DNA of 50,394 nucleotides from an uncultured Planctomycetaceae bacterium (GTDB taxonomy: Bacteria > Planctomycetota > Planctomycetia > Gemmatales > Gemmataceae): positions 1 to 50,394 of the forward strand of contig CALARU010000198.1 of the NCBI GenBank assembly GCA_937888715.1. Reading direction: 5' to 3'. The position numbers and the translations under genes were made by a program. The notes under the pieces are model-generated. The model was not told the DNA's origin. It ran no database searches and saw only the letters and a program-made list of their open reading frames with translations. Numbering within the stretch: position 1 is the stretch's first letter; every line of letters starts with the position of its first letter. Positions 17,594-25,249 of the stretch are shown here, piece after piece.

Positions 17594-17785
17594 TTACTTC
17601 AACATTGGTCGGAAACCCGCAGATTTAAAATGTGCATCCTTGGTAAGTGCATCGGAAATTTTTAATTGTTTCATTACTTGGAAACTTAAGCAATCAGTGA
17701 ACGACCAATCTTGATCTGCATGTTTAAGAAAGAAGGCTTGGGTTGAAAAAAAACGATCTGAATCAGTCCATTCGATCCTGCATGC
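17594..17785 (-). pseudogene. Truncated VapC-type PIN toxin (C-terminal half only)
   Basis: The minus-strand frame ending at TAA 17594-17596 reads W-S-F-T-D-C-L-S-F-Q-V-M, D-A-L-T-K-D-A-H-F and A-G-F-R-P-M-L, the classic C-terminal half of a VapC PIN nuclease, including the W-S-x-T-D acidic motif. It opens only about 63 codons before the stop, and the N-terminal half with the first two catalytic acids is missing. Only 11 nt separate it from the antitoxin stop at 17797, so the front half was deleted rather than frameshifted. The toxin must be inactive. Confidence 0.85.
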
Positions 17786-17796
17786 TTATGATTGTT

Positions 17797-18042
17797 CTAG
17801 AGTGGTGAGAAATTTTTGCAATAAATGATGCCATCCATTTCCGCATTGCTTAGGGATGCACCTTTTCCCAAGCCACTAAGCAGAAAAAACGGGTCATTTT
17901 GATTCTGTGTTTCCTGTATTATTGGTTCAATCCGGGCGACAGGAATCCCTCTGCGGGTTAAAATCAGTGATTGCCCGCTTTGAACCTGCTTGATAATTTT
18001 TTTAGTATTAAGCCGAAGTTCCAGCATGGATATCTTTTTCAT
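17797..18042 (-). CDS. Phd/YefM-type antitoxin, orphaned
   Basis: This 81-aa protein has the family's shape: an N-terminal DNA-binding part (K-K-I-S-M-L-E-L-R ... Q-S-G-Q-S-L-I-L-T-R-R-G-I-P-V-A-R-I) and an acidic, flexible C-terminus. AAAGG precedes the ATG. It stands directly upstream of the truncated VapC, so it was the antitoxin of that pair and now has no intact partner here. It may still repress its own promoter or neutralise a related toxin elsewhere. Confidence 0.85.
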   Translation of the reverse strand: MKKISMLELRLNTKKIIKQVQSGQSLILTRRGIPVARIEPIIQETQNQNDPFFLLSGLGKGASLSNAEMDGIIYCKNFSPL

Positions 18043-18149
18043 GATTTACCTTTAAATAATTAACTTCAACTTAAATATTATCAGGTAAGAGTAAGGGTAA
18101 GGGTTGAAATTGGAAAGATTGGTTTTGCGGATGGGAGAAAATGCCATGC

Positions 18150-18185
18150 CGTCCTATTTACGAAGGCGGAAATCTAGAGCGGCGG
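18150..18185 (+). repeat. 36-bp direct repeat, left copy
   Basis: It matches 18967-19002 with one mismatch (T/C at the tenth base). It contains the core CGAAGGCGGAAATCTAGAGC. The two copies flank the antitoxin/VapC pair at 18211-18831. Confidence 0.85.
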
Positions 18186-18210
18186 TAAGTCAAGAAGTCG
18201 CCGTTCGAAA

Positions 18211-18598
18211 TTACCAAATGCGTTTGATCGGGTAAGCATCCAACTGCGGATCAATGCTTACCAGTGAAATCTCTTCCACCATTGCCTGAGAAACCATTAA
18301 TCGGTCGAAGGGGTCCCCATGATGCAAGGGCAGCGTCGTCAGCATTTCCGTGTGCCTTGGCTCGATGGGAAGTACCTTGAAACCATTGCTGTCAACCCCA
18401 TGCGTGATGAGAGTCAAGTAGGGCACAAATAGCCGGATACTTGCCGAGTTTGACTTTGATGGCGATCTCCCAATAGCTCGCCGGGCTAACTAAGATTTCA
18501 TTGGATGGGTCCGCGATAAGCACCTTTGCATCAGCGCTGAGTTGCGAATCATTGGTAATGAACCACAAGAATGCATGCGTGTCGAGGAGTAACCTCAT
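18211..18598 (-). pseudogene. Frameshifted VapC-type PIN toxin
   Basis: The first frame (18598 down to about 18440) gives M-R-L-L-L-D-T-H-A-F-L-W-F with the first catalytic Asp, then V-S-P-A-S-Y-W-E-I-A-I-K with the Glu. The second frame continues from about 18440 to 18211 with V-L-P-I-E-P-R-H, H-H-G-D-P-F-D-R-L-M-V-S-Q-A and L-D-A-Y-P-I-K-R. Joined they make a full-length VapC of about 128 aa; the two frames differ by one nucleotide near 18430-18445 (around G-K-Y-P). All four acidic motifs survive, so this is a recent lesion or a sequencing error. Confidence 0.85.
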
Positions 18599-18831
18599 TT
18601 CATGTACTCCTCAAAATCTTTTAGGTGTTCATCGTCTTCGATGAGGAGCGTAATCATGCCTTTACAATTTCCGGGCACCCGGGGCAGGCGCTGTGGGGCG
18701 GGAGGCGGAACGAGAAGTTTCGCCACGGGTTGTTGGTTCCGGGTCAAGATGACTTCATCCCCAGGAGTCAGGCTGTCGAGGATTTCTGGCAGCGTCAGTT
18801 TCAAGTCTTCCACGGCCATCGTAGTTTGCAT
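18595..18831 (-). CDS. Phd/YefM-type antitoxin of the frameshifted VapC
   Basis: This 78-aa protein reads V-E-D-L-K-L-T-L-P-E-I-L-D-S-L ... V-I-L-T-R-N-Q-Q-P-V-A-K-L, the DNA-binding half of the family, followed by an acidic C-terminus (I-E-D-D-E-H-L-K-D-F-E-E) that would bind the toxin. It overlaps the toxin start by 4 nt (18595-18598), the usual antitoxin-first arrangement. Two 60-nt lines of this region counted by hand hold 38 and 36 G+C, richer than much of the flanking sequence, which fits acquisition from elsewhere. Confidence 0.87.
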   Translation of the reverse strand: MQTTMAVEDLKLTLPEILDSLTPGDEVILTRNQQPVAKLLVPPPAPQRLPRVPGNCKGMITLLIEDDEHLKDFEEYMK

Positions 18832-18966
18832 GATTCTCTCTTTTTGAGCACGAAAAATAGTTCTTTAAGTTTTATTCCTATTTTTTTCGTGGTCAATCTT
18901 CATCCTTTGTACCACACACAAGTTTGAATTCCGCAAGGATGTCTGCAAAACTTGGCGAACGATTTT

Positions 18967-19002
18967 CGTCCTATTCACGAAGGCGGAAATCTAGAGCGGC
19001 GG
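18967..19002 (+). repeat. 36-bp direct repeat, right copy
   Basis: One mismatch to 18150-18185. The copies are 817 bp apart, and the DNA between them contains the antitoxin/VapC pair and little else. Confidence 0.85.
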
Positions 19003-19003
19003 G

Positions 19004-19069
19004 AAAAGAAGAAGCATAGCCACGGAACAACACGGAAAAAGAAGAAGCATAGCCACGGAACAACACGGA
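19004..19069 (+). repeat. 33-bp tandem duplication
   Basis: Two identical 33-bp units (19004-19036 and 19037-19069) begin right after the 36-bp repeat. The unit contains GAAGAAGCATAGCCACGGAA. A purine-rich C-A-C-G-G-A-A-type repeat like this is, from memory, common in intergenic DNA of planctomycetes and relatives. A frame through it (18952-19227) encodes K-K-K-H-S-H-G-T-T-R twice and is not a credible gene. Confidence 0.85.
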
Positions 19070-19103
19070 AGAAAATCCTAGTGGTTCTTCTTCCGTGTTG
19101 TTC
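19058..19103. terminator. 16-bp perfect inverted repeat after the tandem duplication
   Basis: Arms 19058-19073 and 19088-19103 pair perfectly with a 14-nt loop. No clear T-run follows on the plus strand, so it may be a terminator or the folded end of the intergenic repeat. The stretch 18848-19257 otherwise holds only the repeats listed here. Confidence 0.5.
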
Positions 19104-19257
19104 TCTGAAAAGAATAAACAATTTTTGGTTTTCTCGTACTCTGTCGATGGTATTTGTTAGAATCTTGCTAATCGGAAATTTGATATTCACCAAAAGGTAT
19201 GGACTAATTTCGATCCTGAACGAATAGGGCATGGGACTGAAAAGGAAGCCAAACATC

Positions 19258-19746
19258 ATGTTTGAGGAAAAGGGGATTGTAATAACAGAAACCCTTTTTA
19301 AATTGCCTAAGCAAACGATAGCTCTTTCAGGAATAACTTCGGTTAGAAGTGGTAGCAATCCGGTGTATCCGGAGGCTAGCGGAAGCATGGTGCTGTTCTT
19401 TATTGCAAGTTTCATCCTCTTAGAGAGTTTTTTCTTTTTGGTGATGGTGGCCAATTTTGGGTTTTGGTTTATGGGGGTCAACCCCCTGTTAGTTTTGAGG
19501 GGAGTTGCGGCGGGTAACGCAGAGAGCGTTTTGGGTTTTTCATTAGCGTTTTTCTTAACTACTATACAGGGTATAGTCTTATGTCAAATATTAAGGTGGT
19601 GGATTTCTCAAAAAAGAAGGCAATGGGTACATTATATTGTAATAATGACGGCCTCGGGAGAGTCCCGACCTTTGGAGGATTTGGACCAAAGTTTCATTTT
19701 AAGGGTGGTTATAGCGTTGGAAAAAGCTCTCGGTAGAACAACTTAA
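19258..19746 (+). CDS. Membrane protein resembling DUF6232
   Basis: I start at ATG 19258 (162 aa), which has AAGGA about 11 nt upstream; an in-frame ATG at 19231 is possible. The N-terminal part (I-V-I-T-E-T-L-F-K-L ... L-S-G-I-T-S-V-R) and the C-terminal part (H-Y-I-V-I-M-T-A-S-G-E ... I-A-L-E-K-A-L) flank two membrane segments near residues 42-65 and 85-110, the layout of DUF6232-type proteins. Function unknown. It stands alone between the repeat region and secG. Confidence 0.6.
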   Translation: MFEEKGIVITETLFKLPKQTIALSGITSVRSGSNPVYPEASGSMVLFFIASFILLESFFFLVMVANFGFWFMGVNPLLVLRGVAAGNAESVLGFSLAFFLTTIQGIVLCQILRWWISQKRRQWVHYIVIMTASGESRPLEDLDQSFILRVVIALEKALGRTT

Positions 19747-19863
19747 ACATTATGCATCTTCTCGGATGCCCTTGAGATTTCTATAATTGCATTTTGAGTT
19801 TCATGCTATTGTTAATCAAATGGTAATATTTTTTCGAATACTTATAAAGCAGGTTGAAAAAGA

Positions 19864-20481
19864 ATGATGGCGCCAACCTTTGCAATCTTGGAATGGTTTC
19901 CACCCGTGTTAAACATCCTGATTTGGTTAGTCAGTGTGTTTTTGATCCTTTTGATTCTGATTCAAAAGGGAAAAGGTGGTGGTTTAGCAGGAGCCTTCGG
20001 CGGTCCGGGGGGTCAAAGTGCATTCGGTTCAAAAACCGCAGATGCCTTCACAAAAATCACGCTTTATGTTGCTGGAATATGGGTTGCGCTGATTGTTGTT
20101 ATGATTTGGCTTGTTCAGCCTAAACCCGTAGTATCCAGCCCGACCGATATATCACAAATTAGTAATGAAGGAATGCCTGCGGAAGGTGCCCCTGTGGATC
20201 CTACTCCTGTGGATCCTACCCCAAAGGCTGAACCCGAATCCAAAGATACTCCTAAACCTGAATCCAAGGACGATAAAAAAGACCCAGTCAAGGATGCTCC
20301 TAAGGTAGAGCCAAAAGGCGCGGCCAAGGACGACAAAAAGGACCCAGTCAAGGATGCACCCAAGGTAGAGCCAAAGGGCGCTGCCAAGGACGACAAAAAA
20401 GATCCAGTCAAGGATGCACCCAAGGTAGAGCCAAAGGGCGCTGCCAAGGACGATAAAAAGGCTGAAACTAAAAAGAACTAA
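19864..20481 (+). CDS. secG: Preprotein translocase subunit SecG with a long charged tail
   Basis: Residues 1-80 are SecG: membrane helix 1 (about 12-33), the conserved cytosolic loop [15 protein letters not shown], and helix 2 (about 62-80). SecG joins SecYE in the inner-membrane export channel. Ordinary SecG is about 75-110 aa; here a hydrophilic tail extends it to 205 aa, with three exact 20-residue repeats ([16 protein letters not shown] ...) made of near-identical 60-bp DNA units. The tail is Lys/Asp/Pro rich and surely disordered. The gene heads a run yicC - gmk - rpoZ on the same strand. Confidence 0.92.
   Translation: MMAPTFAILEWFPPVLNILIWLVSVFLILLILIQKGKGGGLAGAFGGPGGQSAFGSKTADAFTKITLYVAGIWVALIVVMIWLVQPKPVVSSPTDISQISNEGMPAEGAPVDPTPVDPTPKAEPESKDTPKPESKDDKKDPVKDAPKVEPKGAAKDDKKDPVKDAPKVEPKGAAKDDKKDPVKDAPKVEPKGAAKDDKKAETKKN
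20269..20448 (+). repeat. Three 60-bp tandem repeats in the secG tail
   Basis: Units 20269-20328, 20329-20388 and 20389-20448 encode the same 20 residues and differ only at a few third positions; a fourth partial unit starts at 20449. Slippage during replication could change the copy number without breaking the frame. Confidence 0.9.
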
Positions 20482-20517
20482 GTGAGGCACAGCCTTTTAA
20501 AAGGCATGTGAAAGCCC

Positions 20518-21411
20518 GTGCTCTATAGCATGACAGGCTACGGAGAATCTTCCCACCAAGGGAAAACCTTGGCGGTTGCGATTGAGCTTCGTTCTGTAAA
20601 TAATCGGTATTTGAAGGTGTCTTTACGGGCCCCAGAATCCTATCAGATTTTGGAACCGGAATTTGAAAAGGCTGTGCGTAAGTTGGTGCGTAGGGGAACG
20701 GTACAGGTAAATCTTCGAGTGCATCGGGTCAAGGAAACGCAAGAACAGCCTTTAAGGTTGGATGTTCTTAAAGGTTATTTGACTCAGGTGGCCAAGGTTG
20801 CACAGGAAGCCAACCTAACTCAGGAAGCTTGTAATATATTGATGGGAAATGTTTTGCATCTGCCCGGGATTGTTCCTGAGGGGCAGGTTGGTGCAAAAAC
20901 TTTGGATGAAGATTGGCCTCAAATTGAGAAAACCCTTGAGATAGCCCTAGGTAAGCTGCAATCGATGCGCAGTACCGAGGGCGGGGTGATGGCGCAAGAG
21001 TTAATGGCGCTTAGGAATAAGATTTGCGAGCACCTAGCTTCGATCAAAGTTTTGATCCCGCAGGTAATGGAAGCGTATAAGGATAGATTGCTGGAAAGGG
21101 TGAGGAAATTGCTGGAGAGCACCGAGGCGCAGATTCAGCCTTCCGATCTTATCCGCGAGGTTGCGATTTTTGCAGAGCGTTCGGATATTGCTGAAGAAGT
21201 GACTAGGTTAGACAGCCATCTGGAACAATTTGGCAAAGTGTTGGAGCAGGAAGAAGGGGCTGGCCGAAAGCTTGAGTTTCTCACCCAAGAAATGGTGCGT
21301 GAAACCAACACCATGGGGTCTAAAGCTGCGGATGTGAAAATCACCCGCCATGTGGTTGAGATTAAGGGCGATTTGGAGCGCATTCGGGAGTTAATCCAGA
21401 ATGTCGAATAG
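20518..21411 (+). CDS. yicC: YicC/YloC-family endoribonuclease
   Basis: This 297-aa protein starts at GTG 20518, giving M-L-Y-S-M-T-G-Y-G, which matches the family's conserved beginning (M-x-x-S-M-T-G-F/Y-G). The C-terminal DUF1732 part carries D-I-A-E-E-V-T-R-L-D-S-H and R-K-L-E-F-L-T-Q-E-M-V-R-E-T-N-T-M-G-S-K, highly conserved in the family. YicC proteins are ribonucleases implicated in small-RNA turnover. It overlaps gmk by 11 nt, a pairing seen in many bacteria, and follows secG by 36 nt. Confidence 0.94.
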   Translation: MLYSMTGYGESSHQGKTLAVAIELRSVNNRYLKVSLRAPESYQILEPEFEKAVRKLVRRGTVQVNLRVHRVKETQEQPLRLDVLKGYLTQVAKVAQEANLTQEACNILMGNVLHLPGIVPEGQVGAKTLDEDWPQIEKTLEIALGKLQSMRSTEGGVMAQELMALRNKICEHLASIKVLIPQVMEAYKDRLLERVRKLLESTEAQIQPSDLIREVAIFAERSDIAEEVTRLDSHLEQFGKVLEQEEGAGRKLEFLTQEMVRETNTMGSKAADVKITRHVVEIKGDLERIRELIQNVE

Positions 21412-21991
21412 TACAAAACAAGCTTTTTTTGGGCCATTGATTATAATATCAGGGCCAAGCGGCAGTGGGAAATCGACCTTGGTAAAAGAATTACTCAAGG
21501 ATAAGTCGATGCCTTTAGAAGTTGCGATTTCTGCAACCACCCGCACTAAGAGGCAATTTGAAGTGGATGGTGTTGATTACTTTTTCTGGAGCAAGGAGAT
21601 GTTTCAGAATGAAGTGGCAAAGGGATCTTTTCTTGAATGGGCCGAGGTGTATGGCAACTATTATGGTACATTAATCTCTGAGGTGGATGCGCGAAGAAGG
21701 CGTGGTGCCGGGGTGGTACTGGAAATTGATGTTCAAGGTGCGGGCCAGATTCGCAAGACGGGTGCGGTTAGTAAAAGTATATTTGTGGTGCCTCCTGATA
21801 TGGAGGCATGCGAAGCGAGGCTTCGATCTCGGGGTACCGAGACTGAAGAAACGCTGGTAAAAAGGTTGGCGAGTGCGAAGCACGAGATGGAACAAGCCGT
21901 AGAATATGATTTCAAAGTTGTCAATGATGACTTGGAAAAAGCTGTAGGAAAGATCAAAGATTTTGTTAGACCGTTGTTTTTAGAAAGGTGA
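21401..21991 (+). CDS. gmk: Guanylate kinase
   Basis: This 196-aa enzyme converts GMP to GDP with ATP in the cytoplasm. The P-loop is [11 protein letters not shown] (about residues 17-27), followed by the GMP-binding region (S-A-T-T-R-T-K-R ... G-V-D-Y-F-F-W and [14 protein letters not shown]) and the lid D-V-Q-G-A. Length and motif order are normal. A GGAG lies about 10 nt before the ATG, inside yicC. Its stop is shared with the ribosome-binding region of rpoZ. Confidence 0.96.
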   Translation: MSNSTKQAFFGPLIIISGPSGSGKSTLVKELLKDKSMPLEVAISATTRTKRQFEVDGVDYFFWSKEMFQNEVAKGSFLEWAEVYGNYYGTLISEVDARRRRGAGVVLEIDVQGAGQIRKTGAVSKSIFVVPPDMEACEARLRSRGTETEETLVKRLASAKHEMEQAVEYDFKVVNDDLEKAVGKIKDFVRPLFLER

Positions 21992-21996
21992 TGCTA

Positions 21997-22278
21997 ATGC
22001 TAGACGAACTTAAAGAAGAAGCCATTGTTAACCGAGTTGGTGGCCGCTTCAAGCTTTCCACCATGATTCAGAAAAGGCTAGCAATGCTTAGCCAAGGCGC
22101 AAAGCCTTTGGTGAACACTCGCCATACCGACAAGATGGCAATTGTGTTGCAGGAAATTCTGGACGACAAAATATTTCTAGACAAGACGGGTGCGATTCAA
22201 GCTCGTGCGAAGAACGAAATGGATGCAACCCGCAGGGCGATGGAAGGTGATATTTCTGGTGAATTAGGTGCTGATTAA
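21997..22278 (+). CDS. rpoZ: RNA polymerase omega subunit
   Basis: This 93-aa protein resembles Rpo[17 protein letters not shown] near residues 10-25 is the conserved contact with the beta-prime subunit. Omega assists assembly of RNA polymerase. I choose ATG 21997, 8 nt after AAAGG at 21984-21988; GTG 21988 and ATG 21991 are in frame but lie on top of the SD. The gmk - rpoZ order is common in bacteria and supports the call. Confidence 0.9.
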   Translation: MLDELKEEAIVNRVGGRFKLSTMIQKRLAMLSQGAKPLVNTRHTDKMAIVLQEILDDKIFLDKTGAIQARAKNEMDATRRAMEGDISGELGAD

Positions 22279-22314
22279 TTAAGTTGAGGATTTTTACTCG
22301 ACGGGGTTGATTGA

Positions 22315-23784
22315 ATGAGTGATTCGACCGAAAAGCTGACAGGTTCATCAGGAAAATATTCTTCTTTTCCTGGTGAGCCTGTTTTTACCGATTCTGTTCC
22401 GAGTGATCAGGATGATGGTTATAAGCCTTTATCTATCCTGGCAATTCTTGGCGCAGTGCTTGGTGGCTTATTTGTGCTTACCCTTTCGGGGGGATTCGTT
22501 GCAGCGTTTCTTGTTGGGACCCCTTGGATCATGTCGCCTTGGGTTATTTTCTGGCCCGCTTTTTCAATCCTTTTAAGCTTCTTTGCTTACAGCCGCATCA
22601 GGGCTTCTGATAACACCATGGGTGGAGAAAAGCTCTCTCTTTGGTCGATGCAAATTACTGCCATTTTTATTCTGTGCTACCTTGCGAATTTTGCAGGCAC
22701 TTACTTTGCGGTTAGAAATCAAGCGGATACTTTTGTCAAACAATGGCTTGGGGTTATCGCAAAGGGTGAGGTTGACAAGGCGTTCTTACTTACCTTGAAG
22801 CCCCCGCGACCTTCTGAAGATTCCAATCTTAGAACCACCTTCGAAATCACTTACAATATTGCAGCCGATCCCCTTGCAAAAGGCGCTTACTCTGCATTCA
22901 AAGCAAAGGACTTTGTGCGATTGATCCATTTTGCTAGCGATAGTGCGATCAAGTTTACGATGAAATCTGCAAGTTCCCCTGTTTATGAAATGGGCGGGTA
23001 TCTGGTTAGGCTTATTTATGAAGTGGAAATACCAGATGGTACCTTCGATGTAGCGGTTGTCGCACTTGGCCAGGAAAGTCCGACTGGTGGATATAAAGGC
23101 AGGCAATGGCAGGTGCTGGTAGATGGAACTGCGATGGTTCAAAAGTTAAAAACAAACGATGAGTCGCGCAAGAAGTTTGAGCTTTCTGTTTCTGCAATGG
23201 AATTTGCTGCAAGCTGGTGTATGGCGGTGGCAAATAAAGTTTGGGAGCCCGCAGTATATGGCATAGCAGAATTAAAAGACCGCGATCAAATAATGAAGGG
23301 CTTTACCCCTTCTATCCCTCTTGGGTTGGGCGTAGTCGGCGGGGCACTCCTACAAGCTGCTGAATCCCCTGAACGTCAGGCGTTCCTTGCAGCCTCGCAA
23401 CAATTATTCGATGGGAAGTTTGTTCGTGTTGGTGAAAACTTCTGGTCTGACCCCATCATGAAGGTTGGGATTCTTGACCTTCTCTCCAAGGCTTTTAGGC
23501 CAATGACTGATCATACTCCCCCCATTCAACTTCCTAGTGGCGGGGCTTGGATAAGGGTAGAAAATGGAACTGTGCCGCGTTATCGAAATGACGCAGGTAA
23601 AATTGAATATGAGTTTGATTGCTTGATATTGTTATTTCCGAAGTATCTGGTGCAGGCTGCGTTTGTGGTTACAGGCGAGGAAAAAGCAGATGTAAATACC
23701 CCTCCTGATTGGAAAGTAAAAGAGATCGTGCTTTACCGAGGTGTTTCTATGCCAGTCTCTGCGCCCAATCCGGGCGGGCGTTAA
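22315..23784 (+). CDS. Membrane protein of unknown function with DUF4190-like N-terminus
   Basis: This 489-aa protein has a polar N-terminus, then three or four membrane segments between about residues 40 and 135. The stretch R-I-R-A-S-D-N-T-M-G-G-E-K-L-S resembles the junction of DUF4190-type membrane domains. The remaining 350 residues are soluble and of no family I recognise, without repeats or cysteines. It follows rpoZ by 36 nt and may belong to that operon, and it ends 3 nt from the convergent ribBA gene. Confidence 0.75.
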   Translation: MSDSTEKLTGSSGKYSSFPGEPVFTDSVPSDQDDGYKPLSILAILGAVLGGLFVLTLSGGFVAAFLVGTPWIMSPWVIFWPAFSILLSFFAYSRIRASDNTMGGEKLSLWSMQITAIFILCYLANFAGTYFAVRNQADTFVKQWLGVIAKGEVDKAFLLTLKPPRPSEDSNLRTTFEITYNIAADPLAKGAYSAFKAKDFVRLIHFASDSAIKFTMKSASSPVYEMGGYLVRLIYEVEIPDGTFDVAVVALGQESPTGGYKGRQWQVLVDGTAMVQKLKTNDESRKKFELSVSAMEFAASWCMAVANKVWEPAVYGIAELKDRDQIMKGFTPSIPLGLGVVGGALLQAAESPERQAFLAASQQLFDGKFVRVGENFWSDPIMKVGILDLLSKAFRPMTDHTPPIQLPSGGAWIRVENGTVPRYRNDAGKIEYEFDCLILLFPKYLVQAAFVVTGEEKADVNTPPDWKVKEIVLYRGVSMPVSAPNPGGR

Positions 23785-23787
23785 TCT

Positions 23788-25053
23788 TTATTCCTCTTTT
23801 AAATTCGTCCCGTCTAGAATGTGACCTAGTTTGGTTTTTTTCGTTTCTAGATAGCGCCGATTATTATCGTTGGCAAGTATCTGGATGGGAATCCGCTCGG
23901 TGATTCTTAAACCATACCCATCAAGGCCTACGACTTTTTTCGGATTGTTGGTAAGCAGTCTTATGTCCCGGATTCCCAGATCGTTGAGAATTTGCGCTCC
24001 GATGCCATAATGCCTTAAATCGGCCCCAAATCCCAGCTTCTGATTAGCTTCTACGGTGTCTAAGCCTTCTTCCTGTTGAAGTTTGTAAGCTTTTAATTTG
24101 GAAAGCAAGCCTATGCCACGCCCTTCCTGCCTCATGTAAAGAAGCACTCCTTTGCCCACTTTTTCGATTTGTCGCATGGCATGATGCAACTGCGAACCGC
24201 AATCGCATAGCAAGCTATCGAAAATATCGCCCGTCAGGCACTGGCTATGAATTCGCACCAGCACGGGATCTGCTTGAATCGCAACTTGACCATTGGTTGA
24301 TACACCAATCCCCCCAGCGCACAAAGCTAAATGCGGTTCAGAGTCAACCACGGAAGAATAGGCGATGAGATCAAAGTTGCCTAGTTTTGTAGGAAGTTTA
24401 AGCTCAATTTCTCTGCGGATTAATTTTTCTCGTTGTCTGCGGTGTTTGATCAGGTCTTCGATAGTGCACATTTTAAGACCATGTTTTTTGCAGTAAGGGA
24501 TCAAGTCTGCTACCCGCGCCATGCTGCCATCCGGGTTTACAACTTCACAAATAACCGCAGCTTCTTTGAGGCCTGCAAGCCTGGCAAGATCGACGCTGCC
24601 CTCGGTATGGCCTGCTCGAACGAGTACGCCCCCATCGCGAGCCTTAAGGCCGGGCACATGGCCTTTGCCACGAATCAAGTCGTGGGGGGTGGAGTTTTCA
24701 TCGATTGCAACTTGCACGGTGCGGGCCCGATCAAAAGATGATGTTCCGGTTGTGATTCCAGTGCGGGCATCTATATACGGGGTAAAAGGGGTGGTAATAC
24801 CCTCTGAATGGGGGGAGGGAAGAACATCAAGGTTAAGCCGGTTGCAAATGGCGGTCGACATAGCCAGGCAAACCAGCCCACAGCCATTGCGCATCATAAA
24901 GTTGATGTTTTCTGGGGTGGCTTTCTCTGCAGCGATGACTAAATCGCCTTCATTTTCACGATTTAAGTCGTCAACAACAACGATAAGCCGGCCTTGCCGG
25001 AGTTCTTCGATTGCTTCATCAATCGAACAAAATATCGAATTATCTGCAGACAT
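23788..25053 (-). CDS. ribBA: Bifunctional DHBP synthase / GTP cyclohydrolase II
   Basis: This 421-aa enzyme makes the two precursors of riboflavin in the cytoplasm. The N-terminal RibB domain (about 5-205) shows D-D-L-N-R-E-N-E-G-D-L, the phosphate and metal site, and G-H-T-E-G-S-V-D-L. The C-terminal RibA domain (about 210-410) has the zinc triad C-L-T-G-D-I-F-D-S-L-L-C-D-C and the catalytic R-Q-E-G-R-G-I-G-L. Length and order are standard. I see no FMN riboswitch in the 196 nt before the start. Confidence 0.96.
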   Translation of the reverse strand: MSADNSIFCSIDEAIEELRQGRLIVVVDDLNRENEGDLVIAAEKATPENINFMMRNGCGLVCLAMSTAICNRLNLDVLPSPHSEGITTPFTPYIDARTGITTGTSSFDRARTVQVAIDENSTPHDLIRGKGHVPGLKARDGGVLVRAGHTEGSVDLARLAGLKEAAVICEVVNPDGSMARVADLIPYCKKHGLKMCTIEDLIKHRRQREKLIRREIELKLPTKLGNFDLIAYSSVVDSEPHLALCAGGIGVSTNGQVAIQADPVLVRIHSQCLTGDIFDSLLCDCGSQLHHAMRQIEKVGKGVLLYMRQEGRGIGLLSKLKAYKLQQEEGLDTVEANQKLGFGADLRHYGIGAQILNDLGIRDIRLLTNNPKKVVGLDGYGLRITERIPIQILANDNNRRYLETKKTKLGHILDGTNLKEE

Positions 25054-25249
25054 TCATGACTCCACAGCGGGGAAAATACTATCTTATGATTATTGTAGCA
25101 CTCTAAAGATTATTTCATATCATTGTTCATGCTTGCCCTATGGGTATGCGGTTCTGATAATAACACTTGTGTGTTTGGTAATGCTTGGCAGGCTGCCACT
25201 TTAACTATCCTTCCTTTTGATATTTAAATCATCATTGGAGCTGAATTTC

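Noticed and set aside
18952-19227. 91-aa plus-strand frame through the 33-bp duplication
   Set aside because: It encodes the same K-K-K-H-S-H-G-T-T-R unit twice by translating an intergenic repeat, has no SD, and spans the repeat end.
25054-25249. Possible FMN riboswitch upstream of ribBA
   Set aside because: No conserved FMN-element sequence is seen; only a short palindrome at 25186-25198.
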